Below are positions 36,158 to 45,329 of a stretch of DNA of 64,000 nucleotides, piece after piece; the first letter of the stretch is position 1; the number at the start of each line of letters is the position of its first letter. The notes under the pieces are model-generated. The model saw only the letters and a list, made by a program, of their open reading frames with translations, was not told where the DNA came from and made no database searches. Location of the stretch: contig NZ_KE384527.1 of the NCBI RefSeq assembly GCF_000426465.1, forward strand, positions 382,034-446,033, written 5' to 3'. Made by a program: the position numbers and the translations under genes. Source of the DNA: Epilithonimonas caeni DSM 17710 (GTDB lineage: Bacteria > Bacteroidota > Bacteroidia > Flavobacteriales > Weeksellaceae).

Positions 36158-39100
36158 TTATTCGGGACAGGTTTGCGTACCGAAACAATACCATCCCCAG
36201 GCAGTACCATTATTGGTATAAATTTTCAGGCATTTGTTCGTCGTATCATAGACCATCATACCTTCTACAAAATTGGTCGATTCTATTCCTACAGGATTAC
36301 CTGAGGCATCAAAAGCCAATCTGTTTGGTACAAAACCTTTGGTTTTTGCTTCTAAAACCAACCATGCTCCTTTTCTTTCCATTGGCCAGTTATCTGGATC
36401 ATCAGACCCCGCTCTATCTAACGAGCTGATACCCAATTTGCTGTCCAAAACAGGCCCGCCAGTGATAGCGCCAGGTTTGTAACAAATGTTATTGGTACAG
36501 ATAATAGGCGTGTTACCATCCCCAGGAACCGTTATTACAGATGTTCTTGTATCTATATATGCAGAATATACTTTCAATGTTTGATCCCCTAGTGAAACAA
36601 CACTTCCAATAGAAATTTTCACTTCATCAAAAGGTTTTGTTGCCTGGAAACCCGGTGTATAGATATCTGCAGGTGTACCAAACCATTGGGTGAAAAAAGA
36701 AAAATCTATTAAAGCATTACCACTTCTTTCTTCCTGGTAATTACCATCTAGATATGTAGTTACCTTAACATTGGGTAAAAAAGCACCGGAAAAAGGGAAA
36801 TTCTGTTTATCTACCATAAATCCCGCAAATGTACCTATCGGTAAAGTTACTTTAGGGACAGCTATAGAGATAGATCCCGTAACACCAGCTGTCGCAGGCA
36901 AATGTATTGTTGCAAAATCTGTTTTGCTTGGGCTTACCGCATTCCAAACTTTATCAATACCATATCCTGCTGATGCTAAACCTTCATATCCAGTATTGGC
37001 AAATTCTATCACCGCAGGGATGGTAGGAGAAGTCGTAGTCGTGGGACCATCGGTAAGTACATAAGTACCATCGCATTGCAAAACTAGCGGACAAGTAGAA
37101 GAGGAAGTAGGACTGAAATCTCTTGCTACTACATTATAGATTCTAATCTCACCAGCAGAAGCGCCCGCAGCACGAGTTATCACATAACGCACCTCATCGA
37201 ATGGTACGTGAGCCACTGTTCCTATTATCAAACGCTGGAAACCTCCTGAAACTACGGCAGTACTTAATCCGCCAGCAAGCTGGGTACCTGCACTCGTCTG
37301 TACCAGATTGCCGTTTCGGTACAATTCTATTTTATTTTGTTCGAAAGCGCCTGCCTGTGCTACATCTAATGTTTCAATGTCGAAACCGATATAAGTATCT
37401 TTAGGAAAATCACCAAAACCATTCGCTACACTGAAACCTAATCCAGAAAGTGCACTAGCACCAAGCTGCATTGTAGCATAGCTGTTTGGGTCGTTATCAA
37501 TGGCGTTCTGAGAAAGACTGATAGAACTATTACCATCTACAAAAGCAGTAACTCCGGTTCTTTCTCCATTTACATATAATGGATATTTAGGAACGCTTAT
37601 GTTTTCTATCTCATCACACTTAATAACAGGAGTTGCACAGAATCTTTCAATAACTGCCGAATAGATCTCCAAAACACCCGCACTGGCACTTGCAGCTTTA
37701 TTTACTGTAAGCTTAACACCTGTAAATGGAGCATCAGAAGCAAAACCTAATATCTGACGATTAGCAGTCCCATTAAGAATAGATGTATGTAAACCGAAGA
37801 AACTTGAATTCATCACAGCTGAGTCTGCAACTGTTCCGTCTGCATTTAAAGTTGAAATAGTTATAGTACTACCTGCCAATTCTGCTGCAACAAGTGTAGG
37901 AAAAGCTACGTCAAAACCGGCAAAAGTACCAGCAGGATACAACTCATAAGTAGCATCTCCCGGGACACCAATTGCTTTACTACCATCTTGTACCGCTACC
38001 GAAGCATTGGTTATACCACCTATGGCAGTATACAATTTAGCTGGCTGATCGGTATTTGCTACAAGATTGTCCAAATCCTCAAAATAAGTATTCCCTGTCG
38101 CTACACCCGATACGCCGGTGTTTGCAGCATCAATAAACACAGGATAAACTGGTCTTTTAAGATTTGTAACGGTGTTACAAGCCTGAGCAGGTGCTGCGCA
38201 AAATGTTTCTATTACAGCACGGTAAACTTTTGTACTGGAGCCAGCAGACGCACCCGCTATCAGTTCTACAGTAATTCTTACCTCATCAAAAGCAGGGCTT
38301 TTAAAACCTATAATATACTTTCCATTATTGGGCGTAAAGAGGTTAGCTGCTAATACATTTGTGGTGCTATATCTATCTACTTCTATTCCATTTTTATAAG
38401 TACTGATGATAAAATTCTTACCCGCACTTGCTGTTGCAAAACTGTCGTCCTGAATTTCGAAACCGGCAAAAGTACCATCTGGGTAACCACGGTTAGTAGT
38501 ATTATCTGGGTCACCAGGATTCGACTTTTGTCGTGAAATAACCGAGATGCCATAGTTAGAAAATAGCGATGCACCTGTGGCAGCACCTATTTCTGCATAA
38601 TTGTTCAAATTTGTGTCTATCACATTTTGTACGTTGGTAATACCCGGGTTTCCAAGAGAAGCAGTAAGTATACTGGTACCAAGGGCTCTCGTATAGACCG
38701 GGTGGTTTTGTACACCATTCGGGGTAATCTCTCCGGCAATAAGACTTACCGGTGCCCCACACGTAATGGCAGCATCACAAAAACGCTGAACGATAGGGTA
38801 ATAAATTTCTAGTGTGCCGACAGCAGCAGTTACATTCATCTGAATTTCAAATTCAACGGTATCAAACGGAAGGTCTGAAACTGCACCTACCGTTAGGAGA
38901 CCACCACTGGCAGAAGCACTTAGAAATTCCTCATTCACGACATCTGAACCTTGCTGACTACCATTTAAATAGAATCTGAGCCTTTTTGTCACATTTACCC
39001 CTCCGGATACGGCATTCAGCTGATAAACACCGCCTCCAAAAGTACCGGCAGGATAGACCACGCCTTCGTCTTTTAAGGTACCCCTATAAGTTGCCAAACC

Positions 39101-39979
39101 GAGACTGATAAAAGGAATTGTACCATGGCTTGTAGGACCTGGATCTTCGTCTTCAAGATTAGGTACCAAATCAGGCCACGAAGTTGCAGGAATTAGGACA
39201 ACGAACGGTGGTAACGGTATTGCAACCGCTGCATACCCTGTTGCTGTTACTCCCCTACCTGTAAGCGGTATTTGCGCATTACAGGTGGCAACTTTATCGC
39301 CAACAGTATCAAAACCGCCACCGGTACGGGTGTAGCGTTGCAGATAGACATTGTGTATCCTTTGGTTTAGTGTAGCAGTACCAACAGGATTTGCATTTGA
39401 AGCTGTTGAAACAAGCTGAACCTCCACCCTATCAAATGGTTTGTGAACGAAGAAACCAACATCTGTAATTCCTGTAAGAGCCCACCCTAAAGAAGTGCTT
39501 GTTTCTACCGGAGCAGGATCGGCTCCCAAATAGGTCTTTATAACAATACCACCGAGGCTAGCAACGGCAATACCTGTAGTATTTCTGCTGACATTTACCC
39601 CTACATAATACCCTGTAAATGGTGTAGTATTGTAAATATTGCCATCACTTACGCTGACGGGGGCAGCGGTATATTGTGTGCCAATCGTAAAAGGAACACT
39701 CGAAGAATATTGTGCATAATCTGTCGTTGCAAGATTGCTATCAACTATCCTAGGCGTATTTACCCATCCTGTTACTGGTGGAGCTGTTACTCCTGTGAAA
39801 CCGGTCGGTCCTCCATTTACCCAAGCAACTTTTCCTGTAGCATCGGTAATGTCTTTATTAGTAGGAAATACCTTCACATCCTGAGAATAGACGGCTATGT
39901 TTCCTGCTAAAGCGATCAGCATCATAAGATGCCTACAAAAGCTTTTTGCTTTTTGCTTTAAATTGTTAAGATTCATCAT
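36158..39979 (-). CDS. large modular exported surface protein
   Basis: 1273 aa. Long signal peptide (about 1-33, ending GNIAVYSQ). The body is about six related modules of 170-200 residues. Each contains a ...P.GTFAGF.I... line (for example YPDGTFAGFEIQDD, YPAGTFAGFDVAF, FPKDTYIGFDIETLD, LPIGTFAGFMVDK), a later FDEVRI.V strand, and an ending like AGxLEIYxxVIERFC. The C-terminus carries the module GMMVYDTTNKCLKIYTNNGT. No T9SS domain is visible, so export beyond the periplasm must use another signal. Upstream neighbours are C1q-like fibre proteins. Probably a surface adhesin or layer protein; inference from architecture. Confidence 0.78.
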   Translation of the reverse strand: MMNLNNLKQKAKSFCRHLMMLIALAGNIAVYSQDVKVFPTNKDITDATGKVAWVNGGPTGFTGVTAPPVTGWVNTPRIVDSNLATTDYAQYSSSVPFTIGTQYTAAPVSVSDGNIYNTTPFTGYYVGVNVSRNTTGIAVASLGGIVIKTYLGADPAPVETSTSLGWALTGITDVGFFVHKPFDRVEVQLVSTASNANPVGTATLNQRIHNVYLQRYTRTGGGFDTVGDKVATCNAQIPLTGRGVTATGYAAVAIPLPPFVVLIPATSWPDLVPNLEDEDPGPTSHGTIPFISLGLATYRGTLKDEGVVYPAGTFGGGVYQLNAVSGGVNVTKRLRFYLNGSQQGSDVVNEEFLSASASGGLLTVGAVSDLPFDTVEFEIQMNVTAAVGTLEIYYPIVQRFCDAAITCGAPVSLIAGEITPNGVQNHPVYTRALGTSILTASLGNPGITNVQNVIDTNLNNYAEIGAATGASLFSNYGISVISRQKSNPGDPDNTTNRGYPDGTFAGFEIQDDSFATASAGKNFIISTYKNGIEVDRYSTTNVLAANLFTPNNGKYIIGFKSPAFDEVRITVELIAGASAGSSTKVYRAVIETFCAAPAQACNTVTNLKRPVYPVFIDAANTGVSGVATGNTYFEDLDNLVANTDQPAKLYTAIGGITNASVAVQDGSKAIGVPGDATYELYPAGTFAGFDVAFPTLVAAELAGSTITISTLNADGTVADSAVMNSSFFGLHTSILNGTANRQILGFASDAPFTGVKLTVNKAASASAGVLEIYSAVIERFCATPVIKCDEIENISVPKYPLYVNGERTGVTAFVDGNSSISLSQNAIDNDPNSYATMQLGASALSGLGFSVANGFGDFPKDTYIGFDIETLDVAQAGAFEQNKIELYRNGNLVQTSAGTQLAGGLSTAVVSGGFQRLIIGTVAHVPFDEVRYVITRAAGASAGEIRIYNVVARDFSPTSSSTCPLVLQCDGTYVLTDGPTTTTSPTIPAVIEFANTGYEGLASAGYGIDKVWNAVSPSKTDFATIHLPATAGVTGSISIAVPKVTLPIGTFAGFMVDKQNFPFSGAFLPNVKVTTYLDGNYQEERSGNALIDFSFFTQWFGTPADIYTPGFQATKPFDEVKISIGSVVSLGDQTLKVYSAYIDTRTSVITVPGDGNTPIICTNNICYKPGAITGGPVLDSKLGISSLDRAGSDDPDNWPMERKGAWLVLEAKTKGFVPNRLAFDASGNPVGIESTNFVEGMMVYDTTNKCLKIYTNNGTAWGWYCFGTQTCPE

Positions 39980-40320
39980 ATTTTGGTTTTTAGAAAATTA
40001 GATTTAGGTTTACAAGTCCTTTTTGGTCTAGTTCCTAAATTTTAAGGTTCCTGACCTTAAAATTTATACTGTCATACCGTTGGCACTCTTTTGGGAGTCA
40101 GAGTGACCATCTTATCTGATAAAGCTGTTGCAGACCCTGCAATGCTTTGCTTATTGCCGTTTTTCTCCGTATCGGAAATGTCGGCTTTCAAAATTTAAAA
40201 AGGGCATAGATTAATTATTTTAATGGTTATTGAATTGAGAACCAGTTCGTTTTCTCTACTATGCTTTGAAGGCAAAAGTGATGGATGATAAGCTTCTGCC
40301 ATCATCCATCTCCTTATTAT
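39980..40320. other. 341-bp intergenic region with two inverted repeats
   Basis: No credible gene. It holds AAATTTTAAGGT TCCTG ACCTTAAAATTT (40035-40064) and GATGGATGAT / ATCATCCATC (40280-40310). The second lies just after the stop at 40321 and could slow or end transcription, but no T-run follows. No TAnnTTTG box clearly placed for the gene at 39979 was found. Confidence 0.5.
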
Positions 40321-41220
40321 CTATTGTTCTACAATTGTAAGAGCGTTGTATACTCCCGAAGATTCAAACTGACTAAGGTCAGTATCGTTAAACCTGGTAG
40401 AGATCCAGGAAAAAGGTCTTAGCTTATCCCCTTGATTTAAATAAACACTTACTGTACAGGCGGAACCGACTGGTTGTTGGTTGCTTCCCGAATTGGAAGC
40501 ATAACCATTGTTGGTTTTTACCCTTTGCGTAATCGTCCCAGATGAATTTCTCACCTCCCAGATTGCTTCTGTCTGAACATTAGCACCAGCCTCTACCACC
40601 TGATTTGCAAGCGCATAGGTAAAAGTGGCAAAATATACCCCTGCTCTCGGCGCAACAAACTCTCCTGTAGTAGGATTGAAATTATTAACCCCAGTTGCCA
40701 CACCAGAATCGGTATCTGATATCTCTGTCCAGTTCGTAAGATAAGACGAACGGCGCTGCATTAAACCCGTTTTAGGACCTGAATCAGCTCCTTCAAATAC
40801 CACAGTATTCTGCGTCGTTTTATTTGCCATTACCACAATACGTGGTTTGCCATAAGGGAAAAAGCTTACCCAATTGGTGCCATCTGAATATTCCAGATAA
40901 CCCAATACACCAATTGCAGGACTGTTGACATATCGCAATGCGCCTTTGCCCGCCACGGCAGCTGTCTGGGCAGTATTTCCTATGCCAACTGAACGATTGG
41001 TGCCGCTGCTACGCAAATCCATAGCTACTTTAGGACTGGCGACCATTACGCCTATTTTTCCTGTATTATCTACAATTACTTTACCTGCAGTGGTCACAAT
41101 TTCAGTAGGATTTCCTGGTGAAAGTTCACCTACTCCCATCTGGGCATATACTTGTGTTCCAAACAATACCGGTAAGCAAGCACATCCAAAATTTTTTATT
41201 TTATGTTGTAATCTTCTCAT
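40321..41220 (-). CDS. C1q-like-domain exported protein (a)
   Basis: 299 aa, N-terminal signal sequence with a basic start (MRRLQHKIKNFGCACLPVLF...QVYAQ). Residues 30-110 form a fibre-like N-terminal region with GKGALRYVNSP and LEYSDGTNWVSFF. Residues about 130-299 are a C1q/TNF-like jelly roll (FVAPRAGVYFATFTYALA, then SACTVSVYLNQGDKLRPF and ending YNALTIVE). C1q-like domains normally trimerise. Third of three consecutive C1q-like genes separated by only 11-12 bp, so cotranslated. Function unknown. Confidence 0.8.
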   Translation of the reverse strand: MRRLQHKIKNFGCACLPVLFGTQVYAQMGVGELSPGNPTEIVTTAGKVIVDNTGKIGVMVASPKVAMDLRSSGTNRSVGIGNTAQTAAVAGKGALRYVNSPAIGVLGYLEYSDGTNWVSFFPYGKPRIVVMANKTTQNTVVFEGADSGPKTGLMQRRSSYLTNWTEISDTDSGVATGVNNFNPTTGEFVAPRAGVYFATFTYALANQVVEAGANVQTEAIWEVRNSSGTITQRVKTNNGYASNSGSNQQPVGSACTVSVYLNQGDKLRPFSWISTRFNDTDLSQFESSGVYNALTIVEQ

Positions 41221-41231
41221 TGTAATGCTTT

Positions 41232-42089
41232 TTATAATTCTTGGATGCTGAAGTTGTTTAATGTGGCATCATTCAAAACTGTTCTTGTTCCGCCTGTGGT
41301 ATGCTTAACAGTAAAAAAAATCTTTGACCCTTGATTGAGGTAAAAAATACCATTGCAGTTACCACTTATGTAATTTCTAATAGTACTGGCCTGAAATGCG
41401 GGATAAGAATTTACCGTTATGAATTTAGGAATGGTAGTAGCAGGTGCATCGCTAGTTTCTATAGCCGTCTCTATAAAGGTGCTATTGTTTATATTACCGG
41501 CAGCACCTGTATTGGGTCCCAAAGTAATGCTGAAAGAAACCAGATAGAACCCTGCACGGGGTGCAGTAAAATCATTATTCATATTACTAAATGTACTTTC
41601 TGTATCCCCACTTAAAGTCCAACTTCCTATACGTGTATTGAAGTTATTGTTAACAGTCTGTCCTGATGCTGTTGTACCACTTATGCTTACCTTGGTAGGC
41701 GCTGTCTGTGCCAGAGGAATCCAATTAGCCCCATCAGAATACTCTAACTTAAGGGTTGTCGCATTATAACGTATGGCACCGGCACCGGCAGCAGCAGCAG
41801 TTTGCGTATTGGTACCTAAACCTATAATCCCTTTCTGATCTGCAGAACGAAGATCGACCTTGGTTACAGGAGCTAAAACTCCTACTCCCAAATTACCTGC
41901 TGTAGTTACCACCACATCATTTGCTGCCTGAGCAGTGCTGATGGTAGCTGTATTATCATCTGCCGCATCTATATGCAGAGTAGTAGATGGGTTCTGGGTA
42001 AGCACTCCTGTCTGAGCCGCAATAGTACTGGTAGAAAAAATCAGAGTACAAGCCAGCAGTTGATATATAATACTCACTTTCTTTTTCAT
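41232..42089 (-). CDS. C1q-like-domain exported protein (b)
   Basis: 285 aa, signal peptide MKKKVSIIYQLLACTLIFSTSTIAAQ. N-terminal region has GVLTQNPSTTLHIDAADDN, LGVGVLAPVTKVDLRSADQ, and the module GAIRYNATTLKLEYSDGANW. The C-terminal jelly roll starts about residue 130 (FTAPRAGFYLVSFSITLG, NGIFYLNQGSKIFFTVKH, ending NNFSIQEL). Gene spacing is 12 bp upstream and 11 bp downstream. Built like its two neighbours, so these likely arose by tandem duplication and may form hetero- or homotrimers. Confidence 0.82.
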   Translation of the reverse strand: MKKKVSIIYQLLACTLIFSTSTIAAQTGVLTQNPSTTLHIDAADDNTATISTAQAANDVVVTTAGNLGVGVLAPVTKVDLRSADQKGIIGLGTNTQTAAAAGAGAIRYNATTLKLEYSDGANWIPLAQTAPTKVSISGTTASGQTVNNNFNTRIGSWTLSGDTESTFSNMNNDFTAPRAGFYLVSFSITLGPNTGAAGNINNSTFIETAIETSDAPATTIPKFITVNSYPAFQASTIRNYISGNCNGIFYLNQGSKIFFTVKHTTGGTRTVLNDATLNNFSIQEL

Positions 42090-42101
42090 AATCTGTATTA
42101 T

Positions 42102-43037
42102 TTAATGTTCTATAATTGTTAAACTATTAAATCCTGCATCCGGATTATCGGGAAGGGAATTATTTGGCACTCTTAGCGGTATATTTCCCCCTGTAAGATT
42201 ATGAAGCATCCTTACTGTAACTGTAGCACCCTGAGCTAGAGTAAATGTCGCTACACTTGAACCACCCGCCTGTGTATCCTTCATTCTAAAACCTGAAGGA
42301 CCATCCTCAGTTTCATTATTCATTGAGTGACCAAAAGTTTTATATACTCTCGCCAAAACGGCAGGTGTTCCTGAAGTTCTATAAAACTGAGATTCAACCC
42401 GAGTACCATCATCAATCATAGTGGCTGCAAGGTTAAAAGTGAACAAGAAAGTGTACTTTCCATCACGAGGAGCTGTAAACACACCCGTTGCAGGAGCAAA
42501 GCCAATATTATTTGCCTGAGAATCTAAGGTCCAATTAACGATATCAGCGGCAGTATTTCCTATATTTTGTCCTGAAACCTGACGGGCTACTACAACCACT
42601 TTTTTGGGGGCCACATACAATTTGTTCCATACCGAACCATCTGAGTACTCAATTTTTGCTCCTACAGGTGCATTTACTTCATCATATCGCACCGCACCTG
42701 CACCTGCGCCTGCGGCTGTCATTGTGGTAGTCCCAAGGCCCAAAGCATTATCAGTATTTACAGTAGACCTCATATCGAGTGGTACTGCAGGGGCTAAGAC
42801 GCCCACGCCGACAAAGCCAGTTGTTTTATCTACAATCACATCATTCGCGGCCTGTGTTGTTGTAGGCGCATTGGGTGCAGTAGCATCATTATCCTTTGCT
42901 CCGTCTACGTGCAGAGCCCCTTTTGGATTTCTGGTGCCAACACCGGTTTGCCCCGCCTGAGCAGAGATCAAACCGATTGAGCAACACCATATTGACATTG
43001 CCAATATTATGTTGATTCCTTTATGTCTATTTTTCAT
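42102..43037 (-). CDS. C1q-like-domain exported protein (c)
   Basis: 311 aa. Signal peptide about 1-28 (ending GLISAQ). N-terminal fibre region GVGTRNPKGALHVDGAKDN and GVGVLAPAVPLDMRSTVN, then the module GAVRYDEVNAPVGAKIEYSD. C1q-like jelly roll about 150-311 (FTAPRDGKYTFLFTFNLA, then VATFTLAQGATVTVRML, ending FNSLTIIE). It follows the coiled-coil fibre gene by 18 bp. The invariant ending LTI(V/I)E in (a) and (c) marks the last beta strand. Confidence 0.82.
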   Translation of the reverse strand: MKNRHKGINIILAMSIWCCSIGLISAQAGQTGVGTRNPKGALHVDGAKDNDATAPNAPTTTQAANDVIVDKTTGFVGVGVLAPAVPLDMRSTVNTDNALGLGTTTMTAAGAGAGAVRYDEVNAPVGAKIEYSDGSVWNKLYVAPKKVVVVARQVSGQNIGNTAADIVNWTLDSQANNIGFAPATGVFTAPRDGKYTFLFTFNLAATMIDDGTRVESQFYRTSGTPAVLARVYKTFGHSMNNETEDGPSGFRMKDTQAGGSSVATFTLAQGATVTVRMLHNLTGGNIPLRVPNNSLPDNPDAGFNSLTIIEH

Positions 43038-43055
43038 TTTTTAAAGGAATTTGGA

Positions 43056-44606
43056 TTACTTGTTATTTTTTTCTTTTATAAGAAGCTGCTCCAGCTTTTC
43101 GAGACGGGATATCAGGTCATTGATCTCAGTTTTTTGCTTAGTGATCTCCTGCTGCTGCTCTATGGTATGCAGATATAATTCTTCTATCTTTTCCAATTGC
43201 TGGATAGACAGCTCGGATAAGTTAACCGTATAGCCATTTTCTGTTTTCAGAATATCTCTGATAGAAGTAACTCCCGGTAAATGCTTGTTTTCTTTAATAT
43301 AAGCAGCTGTTTCTTCCAATGATTTGAATTTGTAATCTTTATTGATTGTAGACGCACCATCTAGATAATCTTCAAATACATAATCTGCATATTTACCTGT
43401 TGTGGTATAGAAAGCTCCTGTAGAGGCAATGTCCCCTGTTACGGATAATTTTGGCGTAACAGTCACTGAATTTGAAGTAAACGGTGCAATAGGTGTAGAA
43501 GAACCAATGGAAACATTTCCTGTCTGGTAAATATTCTGCGTATTGGAAGTAGCGGAGTTGGTTGTCCCCTGAATTCTCCATGGTTCCGGTGCAAGGTCTG
43601 AAACATTTTGCCACGAAAGTTGTGCCCCCGTCATCAGTGTAGATGCAGCACCATTGGTTACCAACACTTGACCAGGTGCCCCGTTGTTGTGCGGGAAGGT
43701 GTAGTTACCTGTTGGTGAACCTATATTTCCATGTTTAAAGGTTATTCCGTCTGCTTTATCAACAAGTAGTCTGGTTGCCGTATGTGCAAGGGAATTTTCA
43801 CTGCGTAATATAATCTTATCAACCTGTTCAGTTTCACCGTTGGTTCCTACAATAATTTTGTTAACTATATTTGTAGTGGTATTTCCTACTGACATTTCTG
43901 CCTTTAACCCCACAGAGGGAATAATCGTAGAACCCAAAGCTGAATTACCATCGACCCCTTGTACACTTAGCGAAGCATCATTAATACTCGTTGATACTAT
44001 TGAAGCCTTTGTTGCGGCAATTAGGTCTGGATTATCAGACAAAAACATCATATTAACAGGAAATCCAAAAGCAGTATTATTGGTTTCTAAAACACTATAT
44101 GTACCTGCATTGTTTACAGCTGCTTTTAAATCCCCTTTTACATCGAATTGCTTCCCGGATACTGCATCAGTATTGCTGAAACCAACGGCTACTTTACCAT
44201 TTTGATAAATGTTCTGGGTATTTGCAGATGCCGGAGTAGTTGTATTTTGTATGTACCAAGGTTCTGGTGTAGAAGTCCCAGTCCCACTACCAAACTTTGT
44301 CCAAACACTCCCATCAAAATAATAATAGCCCTCTGCTGTTATATTAGCCGTTTTTGTAGATGCTGTTCCTACGGGTGCTGTTGCGTACACAATAGCTCCT
44401 TTTTGTGGGGTATCGTATAATGTATCTCTTGATTTGATCTCATCTCCGGTCAATCTTGGAGCAATGATACCTTCCGGAAGGCTGGCCCCTGTTGTTTTTA
44501 TGGCAACATCAAGTGTAGCTTGAGGAGTCTCTGTATTGATTCCTACCTGTGAAAATGCAAGGGAACTAATAGCGATAGCTCCTAAAAGAATTATATTTTT
44601 TTTCAT
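43056..44606 (-). CDS. fibre-like exported protein with C-terminal coiled coil
   Basis: 516 aa. Signal peptide MKKNIILLGAIAISSLAFSQ. N-terminal VGINTETPQATLDV fibre motif, then ...AIVYATAPVG...YYYFDGSVWTKFG. An internal duplication is seen in PEPWYIQNTTTPASANTQNI (about 118) and PEPWRIQGTTNSATSNTQNI (about 344). The C-terminal 130 residues match the common Bacteroidota fibre ending (YKFKSLEETAAYIKENKHLP) followed by a heptad coiled coil (SIQQLEKIEELYLHTIEQQ onward). First gene of a tight run with the three C1q-like genes; probably the stalk of a trimeric fibre. Confidence 0.82.
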   Translation of the reverse strand: MKKNIILLGAIAISSLAFSQVGINTETPQATLDVAIKTTGASLPEGIIAPRLTGDEIKSRDTLYDTPQKGAIVYATAPVGTASTKTANITAEGYYYFDGSVWTKFGSGTGTSTPEPWYIQNTTTPASANTQNIYQNGKVAVGFSNTDAVSGKQFDVKGDLKAAVNNAGTYSVLETNNTAFGFPVNMMFLSDNPDLIAATKASIVSTSINDASLSVQGVDGNSALGSTIIPSVGLKAEMSVGNTTTNIVNKIIVGTNGETEQVDKIILRSENSLAHTATRLLVDKADGITFKHGNIGSPTGNYTFPHNNGAPGQVLVTNGAASTLMTGAQLSWQNVSDLAPEPWRIQGTTNSATSNTQNIYQTGNVSIGSSTPIAPFTSNSVTVTPKLSVTGDIASTGAFYTTTGKYADYVFEDYLDGASTINKDYKFKSLEETAAYIKENKHLPGVTSIRDILKTENGYTVNLSELSIQQLEKIEELYLHTIEQQQEITKQKTEINDLISRLEKLEQLLIKEKNNK

Positions 44607-44720
44607 TGTGAATTTATTTTTATGTATTCCGACTTTGCAGAATATCTGAATTAATGGGTATAAGAATCCCTGATTGGTCCGGACTTAAGACCAACTAGAA
44701 GAAAATGTTCGTTAAAAAAT

Positions 44721-45329
44721 TCAGGATATTGACGGAGGAGGTCTTGAAAAGAAATAACCAGAATGGTATTCTGTCACAAAAGCATTTACAAAATCAAAGT
44801 TTATTGTAACCGCCTTTGGTATTGTAAAAAATGTATTTTTATAATTCCCTTCATAAGAAATAGCTTTTATTTGTGTTTGTGAAGATGGAATCACAAAATT
44901 ATTTCCAATGTAAAGAGAAAGAGCGAACAAAGAATGGGGACTACCTGCGGATACTTTTACTTTAAATTGCTTAGTTGGAATCTTCACATATTCCTTGGCT
45001 ATTTTCTTACCTTCTAACCGAAAACTTTTTTTGGCAATCTTATTTTTTGTTGTACTTTCAAGTGCTTTTTCGTAAGTAATGCTCAAATTACCTTTAATGC
45101 TATCAATATTGATGATAGTTGTTCCATTTTTCACAAATACTTCTACCTTGGAAGTATCCGGAATATTAATTGTATCTTTTTCTGAGCTTTGTGAGACCTC
45201 ATCATCGTTTATAGACCTCTCCGAACCAGCGGCAAATAGCAATGTTGCCGCTGCAAAAAAAACAATCACAAAGGTTATCTTCCTCTGGAAGACATATAAT
45301 ACCTCAGTGATTGCTTTTATGTTCATCAT
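44721..45329 (-). CDS. membrane-anchored hypothetical protein
   Basis: 202 aa. One hydrophobic segment near the N-terminus (about 17-34, ITFVIVFFAAATLLFAAG) acts as a signal or anchor. The rest is beta-rich and Lys/Ser/Thr-rich (KVEVFVKNGTTIINIDSI, IPTKQFKVKVSAGSPHSL), with a hydrophobic C-terminal strand region and a proline-rich end (FFSRPPPSIS). No family recognised. It sits 114 bp upstream of the fibre gene on the same strand and may be the head of the cluster. Confidence 0.6.
   Translation of the reverse strand: MMNIKAITEVLYVFQRKITFVIVFFAAATLLFAAGSERSINDDEVSQSSEKDTINIPDTSKVEVFVKNGTTIINIDSIKGNLSITYEKALESTTKNKIAKKSFRLEGKKIAKEYVKIPTKQFKVKVSAGSPHSLFALSLYIGNNFVIPSSQTQIKAISYEGNYKNTFFTIPKAVTINFDFVNAFVTEYHSGYFFSRPPPSIS

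Noticed and set aside
43056..44606. Peptidase S74 intramolecular chaperone at the end of the fibre protein
   Set aside because: I see only the common Bacteroidota fibre ending and a coiled coil, not the S74 catalytic Ser-Lys pattern.
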